64,000 nt of DNA, taken from contig CALLXE010000002.1 in NCBI GenBank assembly GCA_938015875.1, forward strand, positions 37,315-101,314, read 5' to 3'. This document shows, piece after piece, positions 27,438 through 37,036 of this stretch (position 1 is the stretch's first letter; each line of letters opens with the position of its first letter). The translations under genes were made by a program, and so were the position numbers. The notes beneath the pieces were generated by a model that made no database searches, was not told the origin of the DNA, and saw nothing but the letters and a program-made list of their open reading frames with translations. The stretch is from an uncultured Robiginitomaculum sp. GTDB lineage: Bacteria > Pseudomonadota > Alphaproteobacteria > Caulobacterales > Maricaulaceae.

Positions 27438-28616
27438 TCAGTCTTGGCTGCCGGGGCTTTTTCCTGAATCCGCGACTGCGCTCACCATAGCTTTCGCGCG
27501 GCCGGTAAAGGTCGGATCGCAAGCCGAAATCATGCCATAGCGGCGGCGCAATTTTCCGGGAAGGCGGCTTAGCCCCCCAATCGGCGCGCGCTCCGCCGCA
27601 GCTTCGGCCGCGCCGTATAGGCGAGACAAAGCCGCCGCAGGGCCGCCCGCGGCAACAAAGCCGGCGCTGACCGGCGGAAAGGCGTCATCAGCATAATGCC
27701 GCTTATACCCGTCCAAGCCGGGGCCAAGATCAAGGGCGCTATACCCGCAATCGCCCGCGCCGCTAATAATATGCTCAAGTAATTGCATGCCGGGCGATAC
27801 ATTACGCAGCTCCGGGTCATAAGCCGTAATCCAGCTGTGGTAAGTTACGCCGTCCGTCAGCCCCATATCAACGGCCGCCAAGCGATCACCGAAATAAAGC
27901 GCGTGCATATCCGCGCGCAAATCATGATCGGGGCGCGCCATCAGCGCGTCCAACAGCCCCTGCGTCCAGCCGGCCGACAGAACATCATATTTGCCTGTGC
28001 GGGCATATTGGTCGCGCTTCCACGCAATGAGTTGATCATAAATTTCACTGGCGCGCGTTTGAAGTTTTACTTCAATGTCTCCGTATTCAGAGGCCGCATT
28101 ACGGGTGCGGCGGCGCAAGCTTTTTAAATGCCGCCGATAAGAGCCATCCTGACCCTCGCGCCATGTATCGCCTCCCGCGTGCAGATCAATTGCAGAGCAG
28201 GCTATCGGCTCCGGCGCAATCACGCCCTGTGTTTGGCTCAACGCGTCATAATGATATGCGCCAATCCCCGCAGCAGTGAGCATGGCAGCGATATCAACCG
28301 GCGTATCCGGCGCGCAAACCGGGCCATGATAATCCGTCATCGGCGCACCGACCGGGCGGGCAAATGATTTACCCTGTACGGGCAGAAAAGCCGCCGGGGC
28401 GTCGCCGTCATAAGCGATAATAATACGAACATCAGAGCGCAAGCCGGCCACGATCTCGGTATAATCCGGATGAAAATACGGCGAACAGAGCGCAGGGTTC
28501 TGCACGCGAAACAGCGTCCATGCACTATACTCACCTATTGTAAGCTCGGCCGGCGTTTTCACGTCAAAGCGCATATTTGCGGTATGTGACGTCTCTGTCG
28601 CCATTGCCAATCCCAT
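27438..28616 (-). CDS. CelD/BcsL-type GNAT acetyltransferase (Acetyltransf_6)
   Basis: 392 aa; ATG at 28616 with GGGAG seven bases upstream. Tandem-GNAT CelD family: N-terminal part (EYSAWTLFRVQNPALCSPYF) and the C-terminal acetyltransferase domain with SYRRHLKSLRRRTRNAA, GDRLAAVDMGLTDGVTYHSW, and YDPELRNVSPGMQLLEHIIS, then LGPGLDGYKRHYADD. Relatives act on exopolysaccharide or holdfast (for example HfsK in Caulobacter). No polysaccharide operon adjoins, so the substrate is open. Transcribed alone, convergent with the RND operon. Confidence 0.83.
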   Translation of the reverse strand: MGLAMATETSHTANMRFDVKTPAELTIGEYSAWTLFRVQNPALCSPYFHPDYTEIVAGLRSDVRIIIAYDGDAPAAFLPVQGKSFARPVGAPMTDYHGPVCAPDTPVDIAAMLTAAGIGAYHYDALSQTQGVIAPEPIACSAIDLHAGGDTWREGQDGSYRRHLKSLRRRTRNAASEYGDIEVKLQTRASEIYDQLIAWKRDQYARTGKYDVLSAGWTQGLLDALMARPDHDLRADMHALYFGDRLAAVDMGLTDGVTYHSWITAYDPELRNVSPGMQLLEHIISGAGDCGYSALDLGPGLDGYKRHYADDAFPPVSAGFVAAGGPAAALSRLYGAAEAAAERAPIGGLSRLPGKLRRRYGMISACDPTFTGRAKAMVSAVADSGKSPGSQD

Positions 28617-28730
28617 TTCGGTCTCCCATTTCAGACCGGCTTCTAGCCCAATTTGGTTTAGGCCCGGTTAAAAGCATAAAACTTAACAAAGGTAATAGTG
28701 TCCGCAGGCCCTCGGGGTTAGTAACGATCT

Positions 28731-29369
28731 ATGAGTCATAATCATAATCACGCAGGTCACGGACATGGCGGCAAGTCCCACGGCGCGGTCTGCCCAAGCC
28801 AAACCGCCGACAGCAAGCGCTTGCTGATCGCCGCTGCGCTGACCGGCAGTTTCATGATTGCCGAGATTATCGGCGGCCTGATATCGGGATCCTTGGCTTT
28901 ACTGGCGGACGCCGGGCATATGACGACGGATTTTGGCGCGCTGCTTGCCGCTTGGTTCGGCGTCCGCATGGGCAATAAACGTCGCGCTGCAGTTATTGCC
29001 CTGCTCAGCGGGCTCTCCCTGATCATTGTTGCGGGGTGGGTCGTGAAAGAGGGATTGGAGCGTTTGGCAAATCCTGCGCCGGTGTTGGGCGGCACAATGA
29101 TGGTTGTCGCCGTATTGGGACTATTGGTAAACGTTTTGGTGTTTTCAATCTTAATCAAAGGCAATCGTGAGAATTTGAATATGCGCGGCGCAATTCTGCA
29201 TGTCGCCACAGATATGCTGGGCTCGGTTGCGGCCATATTGGCGGCTATAATTATTATTCTGACCGGATATTACCCGGCAGACCCGATTTTATCGCTGCTT
29301 GTTTCAGTCCTGATTGTGGTCAGCGCCTACCCCCTGATTAAAGATAGCCTGCGCGCCTTGCGAAAATAA
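28731..29369 (+). CDS. Cation diffusion facilitator (zinc-type), lacking the C-terminal domain
   Basis: 212 aa. A His-rich cytoplasmic start (SHNHNHAGHGHGGKSHG), then six membrane helices. The transport-site residues are H63/D67 (ADAGHMTTD, preceded by D60) in helix 2 and H157/D161 (HVATD) in helix 5, the HD-HD pattern of zinc transporters such as ZitB. The chain ends right after helix 6 (DSLRALRK), about 90 residues short of ordinary CDF proteins, so the cytoplasmic regulatory domain is absent. A short class of CTD-less CDFs is known, so this is probably functional rather than truncated. Confidence 0.9.
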   Translation: MSHNHNHAGHGHGGKSHGAVCPSQTADSKRLLIAAALTGSFMIAEIIGGLISGSLALLADAGHMTTDFGALLAAWFGVRMGNKRRAAVIALLSGLSLIIVAGWVVKEGLERLANPAPVLGGTMMVVAVLGLLVNVLVFSILIKGNRENLNMRGAILHVATDMLGSVAAILAAIIIILTGYYPADPILSLLVSVLIVVSAYPLIKDSLRALRK

Positions 29370-29459
29370 GCGCCAAGCGGCCCGCCTTTCAGATATTTAA
29401 TGCCGCATGCGTGTATTTCCTTCATGCTTTTGCCGCGATTGCCCGTATAAAGTAAGCCT

Positions 29460-32243
29460 ATGACCCCGCAGCGCGCCACATTATTAAAACGTATTGACCG
29501 CCTGGTCATGCGCGCGCGTGCCTATTTGGTGTGGGAGCGTTACGCGCCTGTCCTTTGGATTGGCGTTTTTGCCGCTCTGATCTTTATGGCCGGCAGTTTC
29601 GCCGGCGTTTGGGAACGCATCGGTGATCCGTGGCGCTTTATCGGATTAATCACTGCCCTTTGGCTGCTTGGCCGGGCGATTTGGGCCGCGCGTAAGGTTT
29701 CCTTTCCCGGTAAAAATGCCGCCGCGCGCCGGGTTGAAACCGATAGCGGCTTATCACACCGCCCGTTTGATACTGTGCGCGACGCCGCCGCAAAAACCGG
29801 CGACGCTCTTATCGGGCTTTGGGACATACATACGCAAGATGCGGCGAGCCGCGCCGCGAGCGCATCAGATGCCCGCCTCCGCCCGGCCTTAGCCCCGATT
29901 GATAAATATTATTTGCGTTTCGCGGTTCCCGCCCTTGTCATCCTCGCTTTAATGGTCGGCACAGGGGACAGTTTTGAACGCTTGCGCCGGTCATTATCTC
30001 CGGCGTGGATGTCAGCAGTGGACGCGCGGTCTGCAAAATTTGACGCTTGGATTGATCCGCCGGATTATACCGGACGTCCGCCTGTTTATTTTAAATCCCG
30101 TACAAAACTTGATGCGCCCGAGGGCAGTGAAATTGTGGCCCGGGTGAACGGCATTAAATCTGCGCCAAGGCTCTTGGTTACAGAGGGCGGAAAATCACGG
30201 CGCGTCTCCGTCACCCGTCTTGGCCCGACAAGCTTTGAAGCGCGCACGACAGTGTCCGAAGATGCCAAAGTGCGTTGGCGTATCGGCTCCAAACCCAAGA
30301 CATGGCGTATTGACGTCAAAGCTGATAGCGCGCCGGAGGTTATTTGGACCAAAGATCCGGTCGCCGGCAAACGCGATACATTGGAATTTTCCTATGACCT
30401 GACCGATGATTTCGGGGCGATATCTTTGGTGCTGTCTATGCAGCGCGTAAACGATATTGCCGCCATGGGCAAAGACGCGGCGCCGGTTAAAACCATTGAC
30501 ATTGCCCTGCCCGCGAGCGCCGTTCGCCGCGCGCAAAACAAACCGGAAAGCCTGAACCTGACCAAGCATATTTGGGCGTCGGAAAAAGTTGTCGCGACCT
30601 TGCGCGCTAAAGATTTTAAAAATCAAATCGGCGAAACAGAGCCGCGCACGTTCATTGTTCCGGATAAAATCTTTATCTCAAACTTGGCCAAAGCAGCTAT
30701 TGAAAACCGTACACTGCTTCTGGCAGGGCAAAGTCTGTCTTACGTAAAACCCTCGCGCCCGGATTATCGCAATTACCCGGTTTACACAGCCGTCATCCCG
30801 GAAGAACGTATTCTGCGCGCGCCTGCGCAAGTGCAGCGCGCGGCGGCGCTTATTGACATTATCACCGACAGTCCGGTCGGCGCGTTCAAAGACCCGGTGG
30901 TTTATCTGGGCCTGAAAAACGTGCAAAGCCGTCTGGAACACGCCCGCGAAATTACCGACATTGACGGCACACCCGAAGATTTATGGCTGATTGCCATGCG
31001 CGCCGAATACGGGCCGCTCGGTAATGCCAAAGAAGCTATGATGGCGGCGGAAGAGGCCCTTCGGGACGGCATAGCCCGCCGCGCCCGCCAACGGGAAATT
31101 GACACGCTGTTTACCCGCTATGACGACGCGGTTGAGCGCTACATGCAATATCTAATAGAAAATGCACAGGAAGCAGACGGCGAAGGCGGCGGTCCCGGCG
31201 GCGGCAAAAATGCTGATGAAATACAAAAGCTGCTCGATGCGATTGAAGAAGCGAACCGCCTTGGCGATACCGAAGGCGCGCGGCGGGCATTGGCGCAATT
31301 GGCGGAACTGCTTGAAAATATGCAAATTCAATTGACCAAGGGCGGCGAAGGCGAGGGCGGCAACGGACCGCCAAGCGACGGCCTGTCTGATGAGGTAAAG
31401 GAGGCCATTGAAGATTTGGCCGATGTCATTGGCGAGCAGCGCGAGTTGCAAGATGATACCCGCGAGGCCGAGCGCGCTCAAGAGAAAGCCGAGCAGCAAG
31501 CCCAAGGTCAGCAACCCGGCAAGCAAAATTCGGGATCGCAAGCCGGCGGTGAGACTGCAGGCGGTGAGACGACGGATCAGACCGCGCAGATTTCGCCGGA
31601 GCAATTGGCCAAGAACCAGGCTGCCCTGCAATTAGCCATAGATGCTCTTGAAAAAGCGCTTAAGGATGGCGGCACAGATTTGTCAGTCGCAGGCCCAAGC
31701 GGCGATGACGCCGGCGGCGGCGGGGACAATCCGGCCGGAGCGCCCGGCGGCGCAGGCTCTGATGACCCCAACGGCCCTCCGGGGGCCGGCGGCGACGCGC
31801 CTTCTGATGATCCGAACGCGCCGAGAGGCGGCGGAAACGGCGATAATGAGGACAGCCAAAGCGCCGGCGTCATGTCCCCGCAAGAGGCGCTGGACGCCGC
31901 GCGCCGCGCTATGGCCGAGTCAGAAGCCGCCCTTGAGGGGCAAGCGTTCGGCGAGGCGGGAGACGCGCAAACTGCGGCCATTGAAGCCCTGAAGAAGGCT
32001 GCGGAGAGCTTGATCGCGACCGGCACCGGCGGCGAGCCGGGAGATACGGCAGGACAGGATCCGTTTGGGCGTGAAACGGGCGATGGCGAAGGCGGCCTTG
32101 CGACCGGCGAAACTGAAATTCCGGGTGTCACAGACCGTCAACGGGCCCGCGATCTGATTGAGGAATTACGCCGGCGTGCCGCCGATCAGCAGCGTCCCCA
32201 AGAAGAGCTGGATTATTTGGAACGTCTGCTCGAGCGGTTTTAG
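29460..32243 (+). CDS. DUF4175 (TIGR02302) family membrane protein
   Basis: 927 aa. Three membrane segments in the first ~165 residues (VLWIGVFAALIFMAGSF, FIGLITALWLLGRAIW, FAVPALVILALMVGTG), then a beta-rich periplasmic part with WIDPPDYTGRPPVYF, a helical region, and from ~565 a long Gly/Asp/Glu/Gln-rich low-complexity stretch. The C-terminus ends in a conserved helix pair (RARDLIEELRRRAADQQRPQ ... LDYLERLLERF). The family is alphaproteobacterial and uncharacterised. Its stop overlaps the stop of the convergent amidohydrolase gene (32240-32243). Confidence 0.88.
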   Translation: MTPQRATLLKRIDRLVMRARAYLVWERYAPVLWIGVFAALIFMAGSFAGVWERIGDPWRFIGLITALWLLGRAIWAARKVSFPGKNAAARRVETDSGLSHRPFDTVRDAAAKTGDALIGLWDIHTQDAASRAASASDARLRPALAPIDKYYLRFAVPALVILALMVGTGDSFERLRRSLSPAWMSAVDARSAKFDAWIDPPDYTGRPPVYFKSRTKLDAPEGSEIVARVNGIKSAPRLLVTEGGKSRRVSVTRLGPTSFEARTTVSEDAKVRWRIGSKPKTWRIDVKADSAPEVIWTKDPVAGKRDTLEFSYDLTDDFGAISLVLSMQRVNDIAAMGKDAAPVKTIDIALPASAVRRAQNKPESLNLTKHIWASEKVVATLRAKDFKNQIGETEPRTFIVPDKIFISNLAKAAIENRTLLLAGQSLSYVKPSRPDYRNYPVYTAVIPEERILRAPAQVQRAAALIDIITDSPVGAFKDPVVYLGLKNVQSRLEHAREITDIDGTPEDLWLIAMRAEYGPLGNAKEAMMAAEEALRDGIARRARQREIDTLFTRYDDAVERYMQYLIENAQEADGEGGGPGGGKNADEIQKLLDAIEEANRLGDTEGARRALAQLAELLENMQIQLTKGGEGEGGNGPPSDGLSDEVKEAIEDLADVIGEQRELQDDTREAERAQEKAEQQAQGQQPGKQNSGSQAGGETAGGETTDQTAQISPEQLAKNQAALQLAIDALEKALKDGGTDLSVAGPSGDDAGGGGDNPAGAPGGAGSDDPNGPPGAGGDAPSDDPNAPRGGGNGDNEDSQSAGVMSPQEALDAARRAMAESEAALEGQAFGEAGDAQTAAIEALKKAAESLIATGTGGEPGDTAGQDPFGRETGDGEGGLATGETEIPGVTDRQRARDLIEELRRRAADQQRPQEELDYLERLLERF

Positions 32244-33544
32244 TCTTTATAGACTTTTCCGCCCTTCATCACGAAATCAACATCCGAAAGCTGTGATATA
32301 TCCGTCAGCGGATTCCCGTCCACAGCAATCATGTCCGCATATTTTCCGGGTTCAATGCTGCCGATTTCATCGTCCATTTCGATGTGTTTTGCCGCGACCA
32401 TTGTCGCGGACGCTATCGCCTCTGACGCGCTCATGCCTGCTTTAAGCATGTAACCGAATTCACGGGCATTTTCGCCATGCTTAGACACGCCGGTATCCGT
32501 GCCGAACGCGATGGTTACGCCATTTTTATACGCTTTCGTCAGCATGTCCTGCATTTGCGGCCCGACCTCGAGCGCTTTTTTCGCTGAGTTCGGCGCGAGC
32601 CAATTTGAATTTTGCGCCCAATCGACCACGGTCATGCCCGCAAGCACTGTGGGGACCAAGACTGCGTCATTGGATTTGAAAAGCTGCGCAGTCCCGGCAT
32701 CCAGATATGTACCGTGTTCTATGGATTTTACGCCGGCTTTCAGCGCGCTTTCAATGCCGGTTTTTCCGTGGGCGTGGGCGGTTACTTTGCGCCCCATAGT
32801 ATTGGCCGTATCGACAATGGCTTTCAATTCATCATCAAAAAACTGCTGCCCTGTGCCGGCATTGGTGTTGGATAAAACGCCGCCGGTCGCCGTGATTTTT
32901 ACAACATCTGCACCGGATTTAATCGCGTAGCGCGTCGCGCGGCGGCAATCGGCGACGCCGTCACATACCGTCTTTGATTTGAACATATCCGTGATGTCTT
33001 CAATATAGCCGTGGGAATCCCCATGCCCGCCGGTCACAGATATCGCCCGGCCGGCGGCGCGAATATGCGGGCCGTCAATTTTGCCGGCGTTGATAGCCCG
33101 GCGAAGGGCAAAAATCTCTTTGGGGCCGCCGACATCCTGCACGGCGGTAAAGCCGGCCATCAGCGTTTTGCGCGCATTGCTTGCCGCATCATAGGCCACA
33201 TCACCGTCCTCTTTTGTAACGCCGTCAAGGCGCACAGACGGACTCCATTCGTGAGACAGGTGAATATGAGAATCAATCAGTCCCGGCAGAACAAAGCTAT
33301 CCTTTAAGTCGATTATGTTTGCTCCGTCATGCTCAACATAGCCGTTAAGGACATCGGTAATTTTTCCGTTTTCAATCACAATTGTTTGCTGCGTTTCAGC
33401 CGGCGTCCCGGGGACAGCCAGCAGCGTTCCCGCATAAACCAGAGTGAGATCATCACCGTCCCCGGTGTCGTGGGCTTGCGCCGCAGAAACACTTATCGCG
33501 ATAGCGGCGGCGGTCGAAAACAATGCTTTTGTCAAATCGGTCAT
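32240..33544 (-). CDS. Exported metal-dependent amidohydrolase
   Basis: 434 aa from the ATG at 33544 (AGGAG eight bases upstream). Signal peptide ending SAAQAHD. Amidohydrolase/imidazolonepropionase-like TIM barrel with metal-binding motifs: DSHIHLSHEW, the ADVVKITATGG lysine region, VTAHAHGKTGIESAL, KSIEHGTYLD, and FGTDTGVSKHG. Relatives in marine bacteria are periplasmic Xaa-Pro or aryl dipeptidases; substrate not determinable. Divergent from the PQQ dehydrogenase gene across 159 bp. Confidence 0.9.
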   Translation of the reverse strand: MTDLTKALFSTAAAIAISVSAAQAHDTGDGDDLTLVYAGTLLAVPGTPAETQQTIVIENGKITDVLNGYVEHDGANIIDLKDSFVLPGLIDSHIHLSHEWSPSVRLDGVTKEDGDVAYDAASNARKTLMAGFTAVQDVGGPKEIFALRRAINAGKIDGPHIRAAGRAISVTGGHGDSHGYIEDITDMFKSKTVCDGVADCRRATRYAIKSGADVVKITATGGVLSNTNAGTGQQFFDDELKAIVDTANTMGRKVTAHAHGKTGIESALKAGVKSIEHGTYLDAGTAQLFKSNDAVLVPTVLAGMTVVDWAQNSNWLAPNSAKKALEVGPQMQDMLTKAYKNGVTIAFGTDTGVSKHGENAREFGYMLKAGMSASEAIASATMVAAKHIEMDDEIGSIEPGKYADMIAVDGNPLTDISQLSDVDFVMKGGKVYKD

Positions 33545-33703
33545 ACAGACTCTCCTGTTATTTTTATGAACTATGGCGCGTCCGCGCAGCGCGCGCAAAC
33601 CCGCTCTCGCCGCAGGCGAACCCTGAGGACAACCATAAGCGCCGCTTGGCAGGCCCTTAATTATGCTGTTAGGTTAAATGAAAAGTTCGGGGATACGAGA
33701 ACT

Positions 33704-35827
33704 ATGAGAGCCATTGGATATTTACTGCTGAGCAGCGCCTTAGTGCTGGCCGCATGCGGCAGAAAAGAAACGCCGCCGCCAAAAGTCACGGCGCAAGTCC
33801 TGCTAAACCCTGCCACGGATGGGTGGCGCAGTCATGGCGGCGATTATTCAGAAACCCGCCATTCGACGCTGACGAATATCAACACAGATAATATTGGTGA
33901 ATTAGGTCTGGCTTGGTCATACGATTTAGAGTCAAGCCGGGGCATTGAAGCCACGCCGATTATCCATAACGGGGTCATGTATGTGACCGCGACATGGAAT
34001 GTCGTTCACGCCCTTGACGCGGTCACCGGCGCGCCGCTTTGGACCTTCCGGCCTGAGATTGATAAAGTTCAGGCCGGTAATGCGTGCTGCGATATTGTTA
34101 ATCGCGGCGTCGCCATTTGGGGCAACAGCATTTTTACCGCCACGATTGACGGGCGCCTGATATCCTTGGACGCAAAGACCGGTGACGTTAATTGGGATGT
34201 CCTGACTATAGATAAGTCCGGGCCCTACACGATCACAGGCGCGCCCCGCGTGATTGACGGTAAAGTCATTATCGGAAACGGCGGCGCAGAGCTTGGCGTG
34301 CGCGGCTATGTCAGCGCGTTTGATGCCGATACCGGAAAGCAGATTTGGCGGTTCTATACCGTCCCCGGAAATCCGGCCGACGGGTTTGAAAATGATGCGA
34401 TGGAAATGGCGTCCGAAACTTGGACGGGGGAGTATTGGGCCGCAGGCGGCGGCGGAACAGCATGGGACGCTATGGCCTATGATCCGGATTTAGACCTGCT
34501 CTATGTCGGGGTCGGCAATGGATCGCCGTGGAACCAATCCATTCGCAGCCCGGAAGGCGGCGATAATTTATTCCTGTCATCCATCGTGGCTGTGCGCCCT
34601 GACACCGGCGAATATGTCTGGCACTACCAAACGACTCCGGGCGAGACATGGGATTACACTGCAACCCAGCACATGATATTGGCCGATTTAGAAATCGACG
34701 GAAAGCCGCGTAAAGTCATCATGCAAGCGCCCAAAAACGGGTTCTTCTATGTGATTGACCGGCAAACAGGCGCGTTTATTTCTGCCAATAATTTTGTGCC
34801 GGTAAATTGGGCAACCCATATCGATCAGGAAACCGGACGCCCGGTCGAAAACCCCGCGGCCCGCTATTACGATAAAGAGCCACACTTCCAACTCCCCGGA
34901 CCGCTCGGCGCCCATAACTGGCATCCCATGAGCTTTAATCCGCAAACCGGACTGGTTTACATTCCGGCCCAAGAAGCGCCGTGGGTGTATGGCAATGTCA
35001 AAGATTACAAACAAAATGCGGCGGGATGGAATACCGGCACGGACTTTAGCTTTGCTATGCTGCCGGATGATAAAGCTACATTCAAAGCGCTTAAATCCAT
35101 GCTTAAGGGCCGGCTTTTGGCTTGGGATCCGGTCAAGCAAGAACAGGCGTGGAGCTTTGAGCATAACGGCCCGTGGAATGGCGGACTTTTATCCACCGCC
35201 GGCGGGCTTGTTTTCCAAGGCACGGCGGATGCGCATTTCGCCGCCTATGACGCAAAAACAGGTGAGCGAAAATGGCGTGAGTTCACGCAAACTGGCATCG
35301 TTGCCGCGCCGGTTACCTACGCAATTGACGGCGAGCAATATATCGCCGTTGCGGCCGGATATGGCGGCTCCTACGTCCTGGGTTTTGGCGGGGTTATGCC
35401 AAGCGGAAGCGCCTTTAATACGGGCCGCGTTTTAGTCTTTAAAACCGGCGGGACGGCAAAATTACCGGCCCTTGATGTGGATATGGCGAGCGCAGACTTT
35501 GAAATGCCAAAACGGCTTGATGTATCGGCGGATGTTATTGCCGCGGGCAAGCAGGCCTATGCCAATAGTTGCGCCGCCTGTCACGGCGATCAGGCGTTTG
35601 CGTCCGGCCTGACGCCGAACCTGCGCGCCTCTGCTGTTACCAAAGACGCCGAATTGTGGCGCGAAGTCACGATTGAGGGCCTGCTGGCGGAGAACGGCAT
35701 GCCAAACTTTGAGGGCACGCTGGACGCTGATACTGTCGAGGCTGTGCGGGCTTATGTTATCGCTGAGGCGAATAGCGGGCGGGATAAGGCATTTTACGAT
35801 TCTGTCTCGCTTGGCGGCGAGCCATAA
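33704..35827 (+). CDS. PQQ-dependent alcohol dehydrogenase with C-terminal cytochrome c
   Basis: 707 aa from the ATG at 33704; the open frame extends 125 codons upstream but the lipoprotein signal (lipobox LAAC) starts here. Eight-bladed quinoprotein propeller with W-motif repeats (ALDAVTGAPLWTF, SLDAKTGDVNWDV, AFDADTGKQIWRF), vicinal Cys pair C128-C129, catalytic D317 in GETWDYTATQ, then a cytochrome c domain with CAACH at 623-627. The residue two after the catalytic Asp is Thr, not Asp, which fits a calcium rather than lanthanide enzyme. It oxidises alcohols in the periplasm and passes electrons to its own haem. Next gene starts 27 bp downstream. Confidence 0.93.
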   Translation: MRAIGYLLLSSALVLAACGRKETPPPKVTAQVLLNPATDGWRSHGGDYSETRHSTLTNINTDNIGELGLAWSYDLESSRGIEATPIIHNGVMYVTATWNVVHALDAVTGAPLWTFRPEIDKVQAGNACCDIVNRGVAIWGNSIFTATIDGRLISLDAKTGDVNWDVLTIDKSGPYTITGAPRVIDGKVIIGNGGAELGVRGYVSAFDADTGKQIWRFYTVPGNPADGFENDAMEMASETWTGEYWAAGGGGTAWDAMAYDPDLDLLYVGVGNGSPWNQSIRSPEGGDNLFLSSIVAVRPDTGEYVWHYQTTPGETWDYTATQHMILADLEIDGKPRKVIMQAPKNGFFYVIDRQTGAFISANNFVPVNWATHIDQETGRPVENPAARYYDKEPHFQLPGPLGAHNWHPMSFNPQTGLVYIPAQEAPWVYGNVKDYKQNAAGWNTGTDFSFAMLPDDKATFKALKSMLKGRLLAWDPVKQEQAWSFEHNGPWNGGLLSTAGGLVFQGTADAHFAAYDAKTGERKWREFTQTGIVAAPVTYAIDGEQYIAVAAGYGGSYVLGFGGVMPSGSAFNTGRVLVFKTGGTAKLPALDVDMASADFEMPKRLDVSADVIAAGKQAYANSCAACHGDQAFASGLTPNLRASAVTKDAELWREVTIEGLLAENGMPNFEGTLDADTVEAVRAYVIAEANSGRDKAFYDSVSLGGEP

Positions 35828-35854
35828 AGCAGCAAATTGCGTAAGGGGCAGCGC

Positions 35855-37021
35855 ATGATTTCAACCTGTTTCAGAATACGCCGCAGCCTTTGGGCGGCAG
35901 TGTGTTTCGCTATCATCACCCCCGCGTCAGCGGCGTTGGATTGCGCCCGTGCGGGCGACGCCGACCATGTGATTGACGCGCGCATGATGCTGGCTCTGGA
36001 TGTTGTGCGCGCCAATAATTTGCAGGCCCCTGAGGCTGCGCGGCTCTATGCCCTGACAGCGCAGACTTTGGAGCGTGCATTTGAGGGCGCGGCGCCGAAC
36101 GCGTCAAAGGCCGGCGCCTCTGCCGTCATGGCGCAGGCCGCATTAACACTTCTCATTAAAGAATATCCGCAAATCGGGCCGCATCTGAATAAATTTGGCA
36201 AATACGGCCCCTGCCCCGGCACCGCAAAATCTGATGTACGGCGCGGGCAAAAGCTTGGACAAAAAATTTCAAAACGCGCGCCAAGGCCTGCGCGCAAAAC
36301 CCCGGGCGCGCCGCAAGCCGAAATCGGGCCGATCTTAATTGATTGGGCAAACGGTGAACCCATGGCTTTAAAATCATCATCGCAATTTCGGCCCCCCGGT
36401 CCGCCGGCCTTGAACAGCGGAGAATTTTCGATTGCTCTGGAAACCGTCAAATCCCTTGGCCGGCGTGGCAGCCGGGCCCGCACCACTGATCAATCGGCTA
36501 TGGCTCGGTTCTGGGCAGGCGGAGATTACACATCATCGGGGCCGGGCCAGTGGAATATAATTGCACTTCAGGTCAGCCAAAACCGCCCCGTCAAAGAACG
36601 TTTAAAATTATTGACCTTGATGAACGTCGCCATGTCAGACGCAGGGCTTGCGGCGTGGGACGCAAAATATCATTTTCGATATTGGCGGCCGGACGTCGCG
36701 ATTACCCAAATCGACCCGGACTGGATTGCGTTTTTAGAAACGCCGCGTCATCCTGAATATATCTCCGCTCACTCGGCCTTAAGCGCTGCCGCAGCGACAG
36801 TTTTGACGCGGCAATTAGGTCCGCAAAAATTTTGCACGACCTCTGAGGGTCTTAAGGGCGCGGAGCGGTGCTATGAGGATTTTTACGCAGCCGCCGGCGA
36901 GGCGGGCATCAGCCGTATTTATGGCGGCATACATTTCCCGTTTTCAAATGAAGACGGATTAAAACTGGGCCGAGATGTGGCGGAGTTTATTTTAACCGGA
37001 AATACGCGCACCGCCCGTTAA
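35855..37021 (+). CDS. Vanadium-haloperoxidase/PAP2-type exported protein
   Basis: 388 aa from the ATG at 35855 (AGGGG five bases upstream). Signal peptide (ends PASAALD). The C-terminal half carries the vanadate/phosphate-site motifs of the family in order: KYHFRYWRPDVAI (Lys and Arg), HPEYISAHSALSAAA (Ser-Ala-His), and RIYGGIHFPFSNEDGLKLGR (His acid-base). Two or more Cys may form a disulfide (GPCPGTAK, CTTSEG, RCYEDF). It could be a haloperoxidase or a related phosphatase; sequence alone does not decide. It follows the PQQ dehydrogenase closely on the same strand, so co-transcription is likely. Confidence 0.82.
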   Translation: MISTCFRIRRSLWAAVCFAIITPASAALDCARAGDADHVIDARMMLALDVVRANNLQAPEAARLYALTAQTLERAFEGAAPNASKAGASAVMAQAALTLLIKEYPQIGPHLNKFGKYGPCPGTAKSDVRRGQKLGQKISKRAPRPARKTPGAPQAEIGPILIDWANGEPMALKSSSQFRPPGPPALNSGEFSIALETVKSLGRRGSRARTTDQSAMARFWAGGDYTSSGPGQWNIIALQVSQNRPVKERLKLLTLMNVAMSDAGLAAWDAKYHFRYWRPDVAITQIDPDWIAFLETPRHPEYISAHSALSAAAATVLTRQLGPQKFCTTSEGLKGAERCYEDFYAAAGEAGISRIYGGIHFPFSNEDGLKLGRDVAEFILTGNTRTAR

Positions 37022-37036
37022 GGCGATGCGCAAGAC

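Noticed and set aside
31180..31860. Low-complexity GGC-rich DNA as a possible repeat element
   Set aside because: It is the in-frame Gly/Asp-rich part of the DUF4175 protein, a normal feature of that family.
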